A stretch of DNA of 64,000 nucleotides from Bradyrhizobium sp. U87765 SZCCT0048 (GTDB lineage: Bacteria > Pseudomonadota > Alphaproteobacteria > Rhizobiales > Xanthobacteraceae). The stretch lies in the NCBI RefSeq assembly GCF_018131225.1, contig NZ_JAFCMM010000005.1, forward strand, positions 620,001-684,000. The letters are read 5' to 3'. Below the pieces are notes generated by a model. It searched no databases and was not told the DNA's origin. It was given only the letters and a program-made list of their open reading frames with translations. Shown one piece after another: positions 42,080 to 51,176 of this stretch. The position numbers and the translations under genes are program-made. How positions within the stretch are numbered: the stretch's first letter is position 1; each line of letters opens with the position of its first letter.

Positions 42080-42963
42080 CGCCGCACGGCGACAGCGAGC
42101 GAACGACCGATGGCGACGACAAGGGATCGCTGGTGCGCGGCCTCGAACTGTTGCGGCTGCTCAACGAGGTCTATCCGCTGCAAGTGCGCGACCTGCACCA
42201 TCTGACTGGAATGCCCAAGCCGACGATCTCCCGGCTGCTCGCCACGTTGCGGCGGACCGGCTACGTGCAGCGCGACGATGGCGGTGGTTATCGGCCGTCG
42301 TCCCGCGCCAATGTCCTCAGCGCCGGCGTGTCGTCGCAGGCGTGGATCGCCGATGTGGCGGTGCCGGCGATCGACCGCCTGTCGCGGCAGGTGCAATGGC
42401 CGTCGGACTTCGCGGTATTCGAGGGGCAGGGCATGGCGATCCGCTACAGCACGCGCGCATCGGCGCCGATCAGCATCAGCGCGCCCATCAACACCTCCGA
42501 CCTGCCGATGCTGGAGAGCGATTTCGGCCGTGCGTTCCTGGCGTTCGGCGCGCCGTCGCAGCGCAACCGCATCCTCGACGCCCTGGCGCGGTCGAGCCGG
42601 ATCCACGACCGCGTCGCGCGCGACGCCGCGCAAACCGAGGATCTGCTCGACGCAATCCGCCGGCACGGCTTTGCGACACGCGGCGACAGCTTTTCGTTCG
42701 TTCGCGCGTCCACCATCGCGGTCGCGATCACGGTGGCCGGCCAGTCGGTGGCGGCGCTGAACATCGTGTGCAGCACGCGGGTGATCAGCCCGTCCGGGAT
42801 TGCGCAGCGCTATCTCGCGCCGCTGCAGAACACGGCACGGCAGATCGGCGCGGCGCTGTCGTGGGACGGCTATGTGGTGACGCGCCGTCCGGATGCGCGC
42901 AGCAGCGCGGGTCCGGCGGTGGAGAGGGCGGGCAGGACGATGCAGCTCGAAAGCAGGAGATGA
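42076..42963 (+). CDS. IclR-family transcription regulator
   Basis: A 295-residue IclR-family regulator: an N-terminal winged helix (SLVRGLELLRLLNEVYP, LTGMPKPTISRLLATL, residues 17-80) and a C-terminal effector domain (residues 95-270). It is embedded in the operon, overlapping the upstream MFS gene by four bases and ending two bases before the next gene, an unusual place for a regulator and one that favours autoregulation. A TTTC-N7-GAAA palindrome before the operon's first gene is the likely site. The effector is presumably a pathway acid. Confidence 0.9.
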   Translation: MTPHGDSERTTDGDDKGSLVRGLELLRLLNEVYPLQVRDLHHLTGMPKPTISRLLATLRRTGYVQRDDGGGYRPSSRANVLSAGVSSQAWIADVAVPAIDRLSRQVQWPSDFAVFEGQGMAIRYSTRASAPISISAPINTSDLPMLESDFGRAFLAFGAPSQRNRILDALARSSRIHDRVARDAAQTEDLLDAIRRHGFATRGDSFSFVRASTIAVAITVAGQSVAALNIVCSTRVISPSGIAQRYLAPLQNTARQIGAALSWDGYVVTRRPDARSSAGPAVERAGRTMQLESRR

Positions 42964-42965
42964 CC

Positions 42966-44435
42966 ATGACACGATTGATCGACCGGCGTTCTGCCATCGG
43001 CGCCATCGCCAGCACAGCCGCGATGCTGTCGCGCGCGGCTACCGCCGCCGAGGGCGCGGCGGCTGCGCCGCCGACGATCGCCGAGCGGCTCGGCGCCTAT
43101 GTCGCCGGCACCGGGTTCGACGCGCTGGACGCGGCGACCCTGGAGACGGCGAAGGCGCATCTCATCGATGCCATCGGCTGTGGCATCGCCGCGTTCGGCG
43201 AAACGCCGGTGCGCGCCTGCCGCGAGGTCGCCCTGGCGCTGCCCGGTGGCCCTTCGACGGTGATCGGCACGGCGCAGCGCACCAGTCCGGATCTTGCGGC
43301 CTTCGCCAACGGCGTCGCGGTGCGCTACTACGATTTCAACGATGTCTATGTCGGCCGCGAGCCCGGCCATCCCAGCGACAACATCACGGCATGCCTTGCG
43401 ATCGCCGAGGCCGAGGGACGCGGCGGCCGCGACCTGCTGCTGTCGACCGTGCTCGCCTACGAGATCGCCTGCCGCCTGATGGATGCGGCCGAACTGACGC
43501 GGCGCGGCTGGGACCATCCGATCTACAGCCTGCCGGCCTCGGCGCTCGCGGCGGGCAAGCTGATGGCGCTGCCGCCCAGGCAACTGGCGCAGGCGGTCAA
43601 CCTCGCCATCAGCGGCCATCTCGCGCTCAACCAGACGCGGGTGCAGGTGCTGTCGGACTGGAAGGGGATCGCCGACGCCAACGCGGCGCGCAACGGCGTG
43701 TTCGCTGCGTTGCTGGCGCGGCGCGGCGTCACCGGGCCGTCGCCGATCTTCGAGGGCAATGCCGGGCTGTTCAAGCAGGTGTCCGGGCCGTTCGAACTCG
43801 ACGCCGATGCGTTCGGCGGCCGCGGCGGCCGCTTCCGCATCAATGACTGCGGCGTGAAGCTCTATCCGGCGCAGGGCGGCACGTTGACCGCGATCCCTGC
43901 GGCCGCGAAGGTCGCAGCGGAGGTCGGCGATCTCGGCCGCATCCAGGCGATCGAGGTCGCCACCGTGAACTTCACCTATATGTCCGCGGGCAAGGATCCG
44001 GAGAAATGGAAGCCGGAGACCAAGGAGACCGCCGACCACAGCCTGCCTTATGTCGTGGCGCGCGCCATGCTCGACCGCGACATCACCAACGACAGCTATA
44101 CGCTGGCGGCCATCCGCGATCCGGCGGTGCGCGCCCTGATGGCGAAGATCACGGTCAAGCCGGATGAGGCGTTGACCGCCATGACGCCGAAGGCGCTGCC
44201 CAACCGTGTGACCGCGACGCTGACCGATGGGCGCGCGGTCTCGCATCAGGTCGATGCGCTGCCGGGGTTCATCGGCATGCCGATGCAACGCAGCGACTTC
44301 GAGCAGAAGTTCAAGCGCAACGTCGCCAGGGTGTGGTCCGAAGCGCATCAGCGCGAGGTGCTGGACTATCTCTGGACCCTCGAGCGCCAGGACAAGCTCG
44401 ACCGCCTGTTCGAGCTGCTGGTCGTCAAGAGCTGA
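42966..44435 (+). CDS. MmgE/PrpD family protein with Tat signal, copy 1
   Basis: A 489-residue MmgE/PrpD protein, the family of 2-methylcitrate dehydratase and cis-aconitate decarboxylase. Family blocks include DAIGCGIAAFG, FANGVAVRYYDFNDVYVG, HPSDNITACLAIAEAEG, YPAQGGTLTAI and ETADHSLPYVVARAM. Most members are cytoplasmic, yet this one begins with a twin-arginine-like signal (LIDRRSAIGAIASTAAML, then RAATAAEG). AGGAG six bases before the ATG at 42966 sets the start; an ATG two codons earlier overlaps the IclR stop. The next gene encodes a paralogue with its own Tat signal. The reaction, dehydration/hydration or decarboxylation of a polycarboxylate, cannot be fixed. Confidence 0.87.
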   Translation: MTRLIDRRSAIGAIASTAAMLSRAATAAEGAAAAPPTIAERLGAYVAGTGFDALDAATLETAKAHLIDAIGCGIAAFGETPVRACREVALALPGGPSTVIGTAQRTSPDLAAFANGVAVRYYDFNDVYVGREPGHPSDNITACLAIAEAEGRGGRDLLLSTVLAYEIACRLMDAAELTRRGWDHPIYSLPASALAAGKLMALPPRQLAQAVNLAISGHLALNQTRVQVLSDWKGIADANAARNGVFAALLARRGVTGPSPIFEGNAGLFKQVSGPFELDADAFGGRGGRFRINDCGVKLYPAQGGTLTAIPAAAKVAAEVGDLGRIQAIEVATVNFTYMSAGKDPEKWKPETKETADHSLPYVVARAMLDRDITNDSYTLAAIRDPAVRALMAKITVKPDEALTAMTPKALPNRVTATLTDGRAVSHQVDALPGFIGMPMQRSDFEQKFKRNVARVWSEAHQREVLDYLWTLERQDKLDRLFELLVVKS

Positions 44436-44494
44436 GGTCGCCTGCGCGTGATCCCGGCGCCTGCGTTGCATTTCATTTCTGGAAGGTCGAGCAC

Positions 44495-46006
44495 ATGTTC
44501 AACATCCTGACGGACAGACGTCGATTGATGACGGCGGCGGCGACGCTGACGGCCACCGTTGCGATCACCGGCGACAATCAAAGCCAAAGCCGGGCGCAGC
44601 CGGCCGCGCCGTCGCCGGGCGGCGGAGAGGGGCCGCCCCTGGCGGCGCGGCTGGCCGCCTATGTCGATGGGCTCGGCTATGCCGATGTCGATGCCACCAC
44701 GCTGGAGGCGGTGAAGCTCCGCCTCGTCGACACCTTCGGCTGTGCGCTCGCCGCGCTCGACGAGCCTGTCGTCGCCAGCTGCTATCGCATTGCCCGCGCG
44801 GCCGGGGACGGCAAGGCCACGCTGATCGGCACGCGGCATCGCGTTGGCACGGAGATGGCGGCGTTCGCGAATGGCGCCGCGATCCGCTACTACGACCTCA
44901 ACGACGGCTATGCCTCCAGGGAGGTCGGCCACCCCAGCGATTTCGTGTCGGTGTGCCTTGCAGTCGCCGAGGCCGAGGGCCGATCGGTCCGCGATGTCAT
45001 CGTGGCGATCGTTGCGGCCTACGAGATCGAGTGCCGGCTGTTCGACGCCGTCTCGCTCAATGCCCGTGGTTGGGACAACACGACTTATGGCGTGGTCACC
45101 GCGGCGCTCGCTGCGGGCAAGCTGATGGGGCTTTCGGTCAAACACCTGACCGAGGCAGTCAATATTGCGCTGGTTGATCACGTCGCCATGAACCAGACGC
45201 GCGTCCAGGTGCTGTCGAACTGGAAGGGCCTCGCGGACGCCTCGGCGTCGCGCCACGGCGTGTTCGCGGCCATCCTCGCTCGCGAAGGCATCACCGGCCC
45301 GAGCCCGATTTTCGAAGGGCGGTTCGGATTGAACACCCAGGTGGCGGGCGAGCCGATCGTGATCGACACCGCGAGCTTCGGCGGCCAGGGCCTGCCCTTC
45401 CGCATCAATGATGTGCTGGTCAAGCCTTATCCCGCCCAGGGCCACACCCTGACGGCGGTGGAGGCGGCCATTCGCCTGTCGGGCAAGATCAGCGACCGCG
45501 GCGCGATCGCGAAGGTGAGCGTCGCAACGACCCAGTTCGGCTACCGGCAGACGGCGACCGGGCCGGACGTGTGGGCGCCGGCGACGAAGGAGACCGCCGA
45601 TCACAGCATGCCCTATATCGTGGCCCGCGCGCTGCTCGACGGCACCATCACCAACGACAGTTATGCGCCGGAGCGGCTTGCTGCTGCCGATGTCCGGGCG
45701 CTGATGGCGAAGATCACGATCGCGGAAGATCCGGCCCTGACGGCGCTTTATCCGCGGCAAATTCCCAACCGCGTCGCGGTGACCCTGCGCTCTGGCGAAG
45801 TGCTCACTGAGCAGGTCGACGACCTGCCGGGATCGCCACGCCGCCCGCTCACCCGCGAGGATATCGTGGCGAAGTTCTGGCGCAATGTCGGGCCGCGGGC
45901 GTCCGCCGCCGCGGGCAAGGCCCTGATTCAGACAATCTGGTCGCTCGAGCAGATGACGCGCGTCGAGGCGCTTCTCGATGCTGTTGCTGCGGTCAGGCCG
46001 CAGTGA
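44495..46006 (+). CDS. MmgE/PrpD family protein with Tat signal, copy 2
   Basis: A 503-residue paralogue of the preceding gene, alike along its whole length (HPSDFVSVCLAVAEAEG, YPAQGHTLTAVEA, ETADHSMPYIVARALLDG, ITNDSYAPE against the same blocks in copy 1). It too has a twin-arginine signal (LTDRRRLMTAAATLTATVAI) followed by a low-complexity stretch (QSQSRAQPAAPSPGGGEG). GGAAGG precedes the ATG. It is the last gene of the operon and ends 28 bases before the convergent cyclase gene. The two proteins may form a hetero-oligomer or handle two isomers; both are inference. Confidence 0.87.
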   Translation: MFNILTDRRRLMTAAATLTATVAITGDNQSQSRAQPAAPSPGGGEGPPLAARLAAYVDGLGYADVDATTLEAVKLRLVDTFGCALAALDEPVVASCYRIARAAGDGKATLIGTRHRVGTEMAAFANGAAIRYYDLNDGYASREVGHPSDFVSVCLAVAEAEGRSVRDVIVAIVAAYEIECRLFDAVSLNARGWDNTTYGVVTAALAAGKLMGLSVKHLTEAVNIALVDHVAMNQTRVQVLSNWKGLADASASRHGVFAAILAREGITGPSPIFEGRFGLNTQVAGEPIVIDTASFGGQGLPFRINDVLVKPYPAQGHTLTAVEAAIRLSGKISDRGAIAKVSVATTQFGYRQTATGPDVWAPATKETADHSMPYIVARALLDGTITNDSYAPERLAAADVRALMAKITIAEDPALTALYPRQIPNRVAVTLRSGEVLTEQVDDLPGSPRRPLTREDIVAKFWRNVGPRASAAAGKALIQTIWSLEQMTRVEALLDAVAAVRPQ

Positions 46007-46034
46007 CACGGCGCGATCGGGCGCGCCACGCCCG

Positions 46035-49000
46035 TCAGGGGAGCGCGCCGGTGTTCGCCGTCGCGAGCGCGGCAGCGCAGGCTTCGTCCAGCGGCTGCAT
46101 GCCGCACTGGCGGGCGAGGGCGCGGGCGCGCTGCAGATGATCGGCTGCCTCCGGCGCGCCGGTCGCCAGCGCGATGTCGCCGAGCAGCTTCAGCGCATAG
46201 GCCTGCTGCGGCGGCTCGCCGCGTTCGAGCGCCAGTGCGAGAGCGCGTTCGGCGACGGTGCGCGCATCGGCGGTGCGGCCGGCGGCGAGATAGGCGCGTC
46301 CCTGCGCCACGAACAGGTAGCGCCAGCCGAAGGCGTGCTCGGCGAGCGGCACGTCGAGTTTTTCCGGCGCGGCCATGATCTCCAGGGCAGCATCGACATT
46401 GCCGGCGGCGAGATAGGCCTCGCCGAGGCGCGCGGCGAACACCGGATACATCTGCACCATGTCGCGGTCGAGACAGTCCTGCCAGCCCTGGCGCAGCAGC
46501 GCGATGGCTTCCTGGTGGCGGCCCTGGGCCGTGCGCAGGCGGCCCAGCACATGGTTGATGTTGGCGCGCGAATAGGCGTGGTTGGCGGTCTCGGCGCGAC
46601 GGCTGGCCTCGCTGGCATGAACGTCGGCGCGCTCATAGGCGCCGAGCTCGATCAGCGAGTCGGCGAGGAAGGTGCGCAGCATGACCGACGGGAAGGCGGC
46701 CCAGCCGGCACGCTTCTCATCGAGCTCGGGGCTTTCGTGGGCGAAGCACTGTTCGTGGGTGGCGACGGAGGCGGCGAATGCGCCGGTCTCGTGCTGCACC
46801 ATGCCGATGGCGAACGGCGCGGCGAAGGTCATCGCCGGCACGTCGATGCGTTCCGCGGTGGCAGTGGCGGCACTCGCCGCGGCCATCGCCGCGTCGTGCT
46901 CGCCGAGCCGCCACAGCGCGGTGGCGAGCTGGAAATCGACCGCCGCCATGCGCAGGGGTTCACCGAGCGCATAGGCGAGGCGCTGGGCCTCGCGCAGCAC
47001 CTGCGCGATGCGGCGATGCTGCCCGAGCGGCTCCAGCGCGATCACCACCGCGAGGCGGAAGTCGAGCTCGGTCTTGGTGCGGACCGGTGATGGCGGCCAG
47101 CGGCCGAGGGTTTCGAGGCCGCGCTCGAAGATGCTGATGGCGTCGTGATAGGCGCCGCGCCGGAGCGCGCGGCGGCAGCTGCGCAATTGATAGGGGATCG
47201 CCTTGTCCCACAGGCCGGCGAGAAAGGCGTGGTCGGCGAGGCGGTCGATGTGCTCTTCGAGGCGGTCGGCGAAGCGGCTCTCGATGATCTCCACCGCCTT
47301 GGCATGCAGCGAGCGGCGCAGGCCCAGCAGCATGGTGTTGTAGGCGACCTCGCGCGTCAGCTCGTGCTTGAAGGTGTATTCGGCCGGCGCACCGATCTTG
47401 TTGCGGCGGAGGAAGTCGGCGTGCTCCAGCGTGTCGAGTTCGCCGGCGAGCGCGTCCGGCGGTACGCCGACCATGTCCGACAGCAGCACCAGCGGCACGT
47501 CGCTGCCGATCACGGCCGAGGTCTGCAGCAGCGTCTTGGGCAGGCCGTCGAGCAGGTCGATGCGCGCGGCGAGCACCGAGGCGATGGTCTGGGGAATGTC
47601 GATGCGCAGCGACGGCGAGGCGACGCGGAAATTGCCGGGCTGACCGTCGAGCACGTTCTGGTCGCGCAGCGCCTGCACAAGTTCCTCGAGAAACAGCGGA
47701 TTGCCCTGGGCCTGGGCCAGCAGCGTGCGCTTGACCGGAATGAGGCTGGGGTCGCGGCCCATCAGCCAGTCGAGCAGGCGCTGCGCGGCATCGGGCTCGA
47801 GCGGGCCGAGATCGATGCGGCTGAGGCTGCGGTCGAGCGCCTTGCCCTCGGGGCGCTGGGTGGCGATCAGCACGATGCGGTGGCGGCGCACGACCGACAG
47901 CATGCTCTGCAGCACGAGGCGGGTCTCGCCATCGATCCAGTGGACGTCCTCGACCAGCACCACCAGCGGCGTCATGCGCTCCTGGTGCAGCACCAGCGCG
48001 CGGATCGCGGCGCTGATGCGGTTGCGCCGCTCGGTCGGCTCCAGCCTGCGCCAGTCCGGATCGTCGCTGTCGATGTCGAGCAGCGACAGCACCGCCGGCA
48101 GGAACGCCGCGGCCTCCGGCCCGAAGCGTCCGAGCACCTCGCGGGTGCGCGCGGTGATGCGCTCGGGCGTATCGTCGGGGCCGATGCTGAACAGCGAGCG
48201 GATCACGGTCGAGACCGGATGATAGCTCGAGGTCTGGCGCTGCGGCGCGCAGGCGGTCTCCAGCACGATCCAGTCGGCCGAGAGCTGGCGGATGAAATCG
48301 TGCACGAGGCGCGACTTGCCTTGTCCGGCGTCGCCCGAAATGACAAACGCCTGGCCTTTGCCCTCGGCGGCGCGCTGTACTGCGTCCGCAAGGCTGCGCA
48401 GTTCGTCCTGGCGGCCGACCAGCAGGCTGAGGCCGCGCGCAGAGCGCACCTGCCAGCGGGTGCGGCGGCGCAGCTCGGTCAGCTCGTAGGCGTCGATGGT
48501 GTCGGAGATGCCCTTGACGCGGGTAGGGCCGCGCGGCGTCGCGCGGATGAAGCCTTCGGCGAGGCGATAGGTGTCGCCAGACAGCACGATGGTGTCGCGC
48601 GCGGCGATCTCTTCCATACGCGCGGCGAGGTGGACGGTCTTGCCGACCGCGTCATAGTTCATGGCGAGATTGCTGCCGATCGAGTGGATCACCACCTGGC
48701 CGGAATTGACGCCGATGCGGATGGCGATGGAACTGCCGGTCCTCCGGTTGTGGTCGTGCACCGCCTCGCGCATCGCCAGCGCCGCATGGCAGGCCTGCAC
48801 CGCATGGTCTTCGCTCGCGATCGGCGCGCCGAACAGCGCCATGATGCCGTCGCCCAGCGTCTGGTTGACGAAGCCGTCGTGCTGGTGGACCGCGTCCATC
48901 AACAGGCGCAGCAGCGGCGCCAGCACGCCGAGGGCCTCTTCGGGGTCGAGGCTGTCGATCAGTGCCGTCGAATCGAGAATATCGGCGAACACCACCGTGA

Positions 49001-49211
49001 CATGCTTGCGCTCGCCGAGGATGGCGTTGCCCGAGCGCTGGATATGGCGGGCGAGGCCGGCGGGCACGCTCGACTGCAGGAAGGTCTGGGCATGATGGCC
49101 GAATGCGCTCGGCAGCGTCTTCGGCCGGCCGCAGCCACCGCAGAAGCGGACCGACGGTCCCATCGCGAAACCGCAATGGACGCAAGGAATGGTTATGCCG
49201 CCCGCCACCAT
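46035..49211 (-). CDS. Class III nucleotide cyclase-AAA ATPase-TPR signalling protein
   Basis: A 1058-residue multidomain protein. Order: zinc ribbon (CVHCG…CGGCG, residues 10-28); class III cyclase domain (about 65-245) with metal Asp in VVFADILDST and in GDGIMALFG; P-loop ATPase (GDAGQGKS, 293-300, with Walker B VVLVEDVHWID); and a long C-terminal TPR-like helical region. In the cyclase, the usual transition-state Asn of VNLAAR is His in VHLAARME, a change common in this AAA-linked subfamily, so catalytic output is uncertain. The start at 49209-49211 places the zinc ribbon at the N-terminus. The signal sensed is unknown. Confidence 0.9.
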   Translation of the reverse strand: MVAGGITIPCVHCGFAMGPSVRFCGGCGRPKTLPSAFGHHAQTFLQSSVPAGLARHIQRSGNAILGERKHVTVVFADILDSTALIDSLDPEEALGVLAPLLRLLMDAVHQHDGFVNQTLGDGIMALFGAPIASEDHAVQACHAALAMREAVHDHNRRTGSSIAIRIGVNSGQVVIHSIGSNLAMNYDAVGKTVHLAARMEEIAARDTIVLSGDTYRLAEGFIRATPRGPTRVKGISDTIDAYELTELRRRTRWQVRSARGLSLLVGRQDELRSLADAVQRAAEGKGQAFVISGDAGQGKSRLVHDFIRQLSADWIVLETACAPQRQTSSYHPVSTVIRSLFSIGPDDTPERITARTREVLGRFGPEAAAFLPAVLSLLDIDSDDPDWRRLEPTERRNRISAAIRALVLHQERMTPLVVLVEDVHWIDGETRLVLQSMLSVVRRHRIVLIATQRPEGKALDRSLSRIDLGPLEPDAAQRLLDWLMGRDPSLIPVKRTLLAQAQGNPLFLEELVQALRDQNVLDGQPGNFRVASPSLRIDIPQTIASVLAARIDLLDGLPKTLLQTSAVIGSDVPLVLLSDMVGVPPDALAGELDTLEHADFLRRNKIGAPAEYTFKHELTREVAYNTMLLGLRRSLHAKAVEIIESRFADRLEEHIDRLADHAFLAGLWDKAIPYQLRSCRRALRRGAYHDAISIFERGLETLGRWPPSPVRTKTELDFRLAVVIALEPLGQHRRIAQVLREAQRLAYALGEPLRMAAVDFQLATALWRLGEHDAAMAAASAATATAERIDVPAMTFAAPFAIGMVQHETGAFAASVATHEQCFAHESPELDEKRAGWAAFPSVMLRTFLADSLIELGAYERADVHASEASRRAETANHAYSRANINHVLGRLRTAQGRHQEAIALLRQGWQDCLDRDMVQMYPVFAARLGEAYLAAGNVDAALEIMAAPEKLDVPLAEHAFGWRYLFVAQGRAYLAAGRTADARTVAERALALALERGEPPQQAYALKLLGDIALATGAPEAADHLQRARALARQCGMQPLDEACAAALATANTGALP

Positions 49212-49552
49212 GCTGCCCTGTGTCTTCGGCAGCGCCGGCAGTCCCGTCCGCGACAAGCCCCGACCGTATCGCGCGGAGCATCGTGCTGCGAAGGGGAAGC
49301 CGGTCCGCCGCAAGACAATGCTCGACTTCGTCTTTATTGGTTCGTTTCGGTCCGTGTTCCACGCGTCGCGTCATGTGCCGGCGCGGCGCGCGCGGCGACG
49401 ATAGCACGCTGAGAGTCCACGAGAAAGAGCGGCGGCCATGGCTGGCTGCCGCTTGATGGGGCAGGCAACGCAAAATTAAGGCTGAGCCGCGGCGTCCTGC
49501 CGCCGCGCCTCTGCTTCATGACGGACGGGTGACGGGCGCCCGTCCGTCGGCG
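49212..49552. other. Gap between cyclase and ABC binding protein genes
   Basis: 341 bases. Apart from the promoter of the cyclase gene, which must lie here, and a hairpin near the right end, nothing is recognisable. Confidence 0.4.
49518..49546 (-). terminator. Hairpin after ABC binding-protein gene
   Basis: GACGGACGGG (49518-49527) and CCCGTCCGTC (49537-49546), a perfect 10-base stem with a 9-base loop, seven bases after the stop of the binding-protein gene. It is probably its terminator although no T-run follows on the minus strand. Confidence 0.45.
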
Positions 49553-50776
49553 TCATTCGCTGACCGGCTTGTCGGAAATCTCCCAGTCCTTGCCGTTGAA
49601 GGTCTGGATATAGAGCGTCTTGATCGAGGTGTAGTCGTCGGGCGTGTAGCTGTAGCTGACGCCGTCGAGGAAGTGCGGCGCGCGGAAGCCCGCGAGCGTC
49701 GTCGCATGCTTCATGACATTGGCGCGCGTCAGCTCGTCGCCGCAGCGGCGCAGGATCTCGGCCATGGTGACCGCCTGGCCGTAGCCGACGAAGGCGATGC
49801 TGTTGTCGGGATCGACGTTGGGCAGCGACTTCTTGCGTAGCTCGTCGAACGCCATGACGTCGGCATCACTGTTCCACTTCGGCGCGCCGATATCCTTGAT
49901 GTAGCTGATGGCGACGATGCCGGCGGCGTTCTCGAGGCCTGCGGCGTTGAGGATCGAGCGGCCGGTCGAGCCGGCGGAGAGCAGATGCAGCGGCTTCCAG
50001 CCGAGTTCGGCGACCTTGCGGATCGACTGCGACGTCGCCTTGCCGGTGGTGATGTTGTAGAACACGTCGGCGCCCGACTTCGACAGGTTGATGAGCTGGG
50101 AGTCGATGGTCGGATCGGTGAGGTCGTAGGTGGTTTCCAGGATCACCCTGGCCTTGCCGCCGGCATCCGCCAGCACCTGCTTGAACGGCCCGAGGAAGTC
50201 GCGGCCGAAATCGTCGTTCTGGTAGAGAATGCCGATCTTCGCCTCTGGCTTGGTCTTCAGCACATGGCGGGCGAGGATGCGCGCCTCGGTGGGGTAGAGC
50301 GGCAGGCCTGCGGTCGTCCACTTGTAGGTCCTGGGATCGTTCCACTTCGATGCGCCGGTGTTGAGCAGCAGCTGCGGCACGCCCTTGCCGTTGAGATATT
50401 TGTGCACGGCAGTCTGCGGCGCGGTGCCAAGCGAGCCGAACAGCGCCAGCACTTCCTCCTGCTCGACGAGACGGCGTGTCGCCTCGACGCATTTCGGCGC
50501 GCTGTAGGAATCGTCGAGGGTCAGGAAGGTGACCTTGCGGCCGTTGATGCCGCCCTTCTGGTTGAGCATCTCGAAATAGGCCAGACCCGTGCGGCCGAGC
50601 ACGCCGTACAGCGAGCCCGGGCCGCTGTGCGGGATGGTCTGTCCGAGCTTGATCTCGGTGTCGCTGGCGCCGGGATCGTATTTCGCTGCACGCACGCGCC
50701 GCGTCGAGGCGCCGAGCGCGGCGGCGGCCGTAGCGGTGGCGATGAAGGTGCGTCGGTCGATGGTGCGGCGGATCAT
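49553..50776 (-). CDS. ABC transporter substrate-binding protein, LivK-like, Tat-exported
   Basis: A 407-residue periplasmic binding protein of the branched-chain amino acid/amide family (peripla_BP_6). It has a twin-arginine signal (TIDRRTFIATATAAAAL), the opening IKLGQTIPHSGPGSLYG and the usual RRLVEQEEVLALFGSLGT and YQNDDFGRDFLGPFKQ blocks. In Bradyrhizobium such proteins are very numerous and often bind aromatic acids, urea or amides, not leucine. No permease or ATPase genes lie beside it, so it is an orphan that borrows other membrane components or acts as a sensor. Confidence 0.88.
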   Translation of the reverse strand: MIRRTIDRRTFIATATAAAALGASTRRVRAAKYDPGASDTEIKLGQTIPHSGPGSLYGVLGRTGLAYFEMLNQKGGINGRKVTFLTLDDSYSAPKCVEATRRLVEQEEVLALFGSLGTAPQTAVHKYLNGKGVPQLLLNTGASKWNDPRTYKWTTAGLPLYPTEARILARHVLKTKPEAKIGILYQNDDFGRDFLGPFKQVLADAGGKARVILETTYDLTDPTIDSQLINLSKSGADVFYNITTGKATSQSIRKVAELGWKPLHLLSAGSTGRSILNAAGLENAAGIVAISYIKDIGAPKWNSDADVMAFDELRKKSLPNVDPDNSIAFVGYGQAVTMAEILRRCGDELTRANVMKHATTLAGFRAPHFLDGVSYSYTPDDYTSIKTLYIQTFNGKDWEISDKPVSE

Positions 50777-50825
50777 CGGGGGGCGTCTCCCACGGGGCTG
50801 GTTGTTGGCATCGGTCGGCGGACGG

Positions 50826-51011
50826 TCACGGATGCAGGATCAGATGCTGCACCCGCCAGTTCAGACGTTCGGCTGAGGCGACGACGTTCGCGGGCGGCGA
50901 TATCTGCGCCGCAGCCGGCGTGATGAGCGCGATCGCGACAGCGGTCGCGGACATGGCGGAGAAGCGTCGGGCGCGCCGACGGCGCGCGGCATCGGGACCC
51001 GTGAAGCCCAT
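50826..51011 (-). CDS. Small exported protein, possibly truncated
   Basis: A 61-residue frame with an excellent ribosome site (GGGAGGG before the ATG at 51009-51011). The N-terminus is very basic (ARRRRARRF) and leads into a signal-like hydrophobic stretch (SATAVAIALITPAAAQ) with a plausible AAA-Q cleavage site, leaving only about 26 mature residues (ISPPANVVASAERLNW…). So short a product after a strong start suggests the remains of a longer gene or a small secreted peptide. It precedes the ABC binding-protein gene by 49 bases. Confidence 0.5.
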   Translation of the reverse strand: MGFTGPDAARRRRARRFSAMSATAVAIALITPAAAQISPPANVVASAERLNWRVQHLILHP

Positions 51012-51176
51012 GGCACCCTCCCGAATGGCCGCGCTGGTGCGGCCTTGCTTTGCGGCCACGCTAGTACGGCGCGCGGCGGAGAGCCACAGCCGCGTGCGAA
51101 AAATCATGCGGGGATCAGCGCACGACGTTGCGGCCGCGCGTCGCAGCCGCAACGTATTCCGCAGCGAGGGATTTGC

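Noticed and set aside
47145..49412. Plus-strand open frame of 755 codons over the cyclase gene
   Set aside because: Antisense shadow; no domain recognisable, while the minus strand has complete zinc ribbon, cyclase and ATPase motifs.
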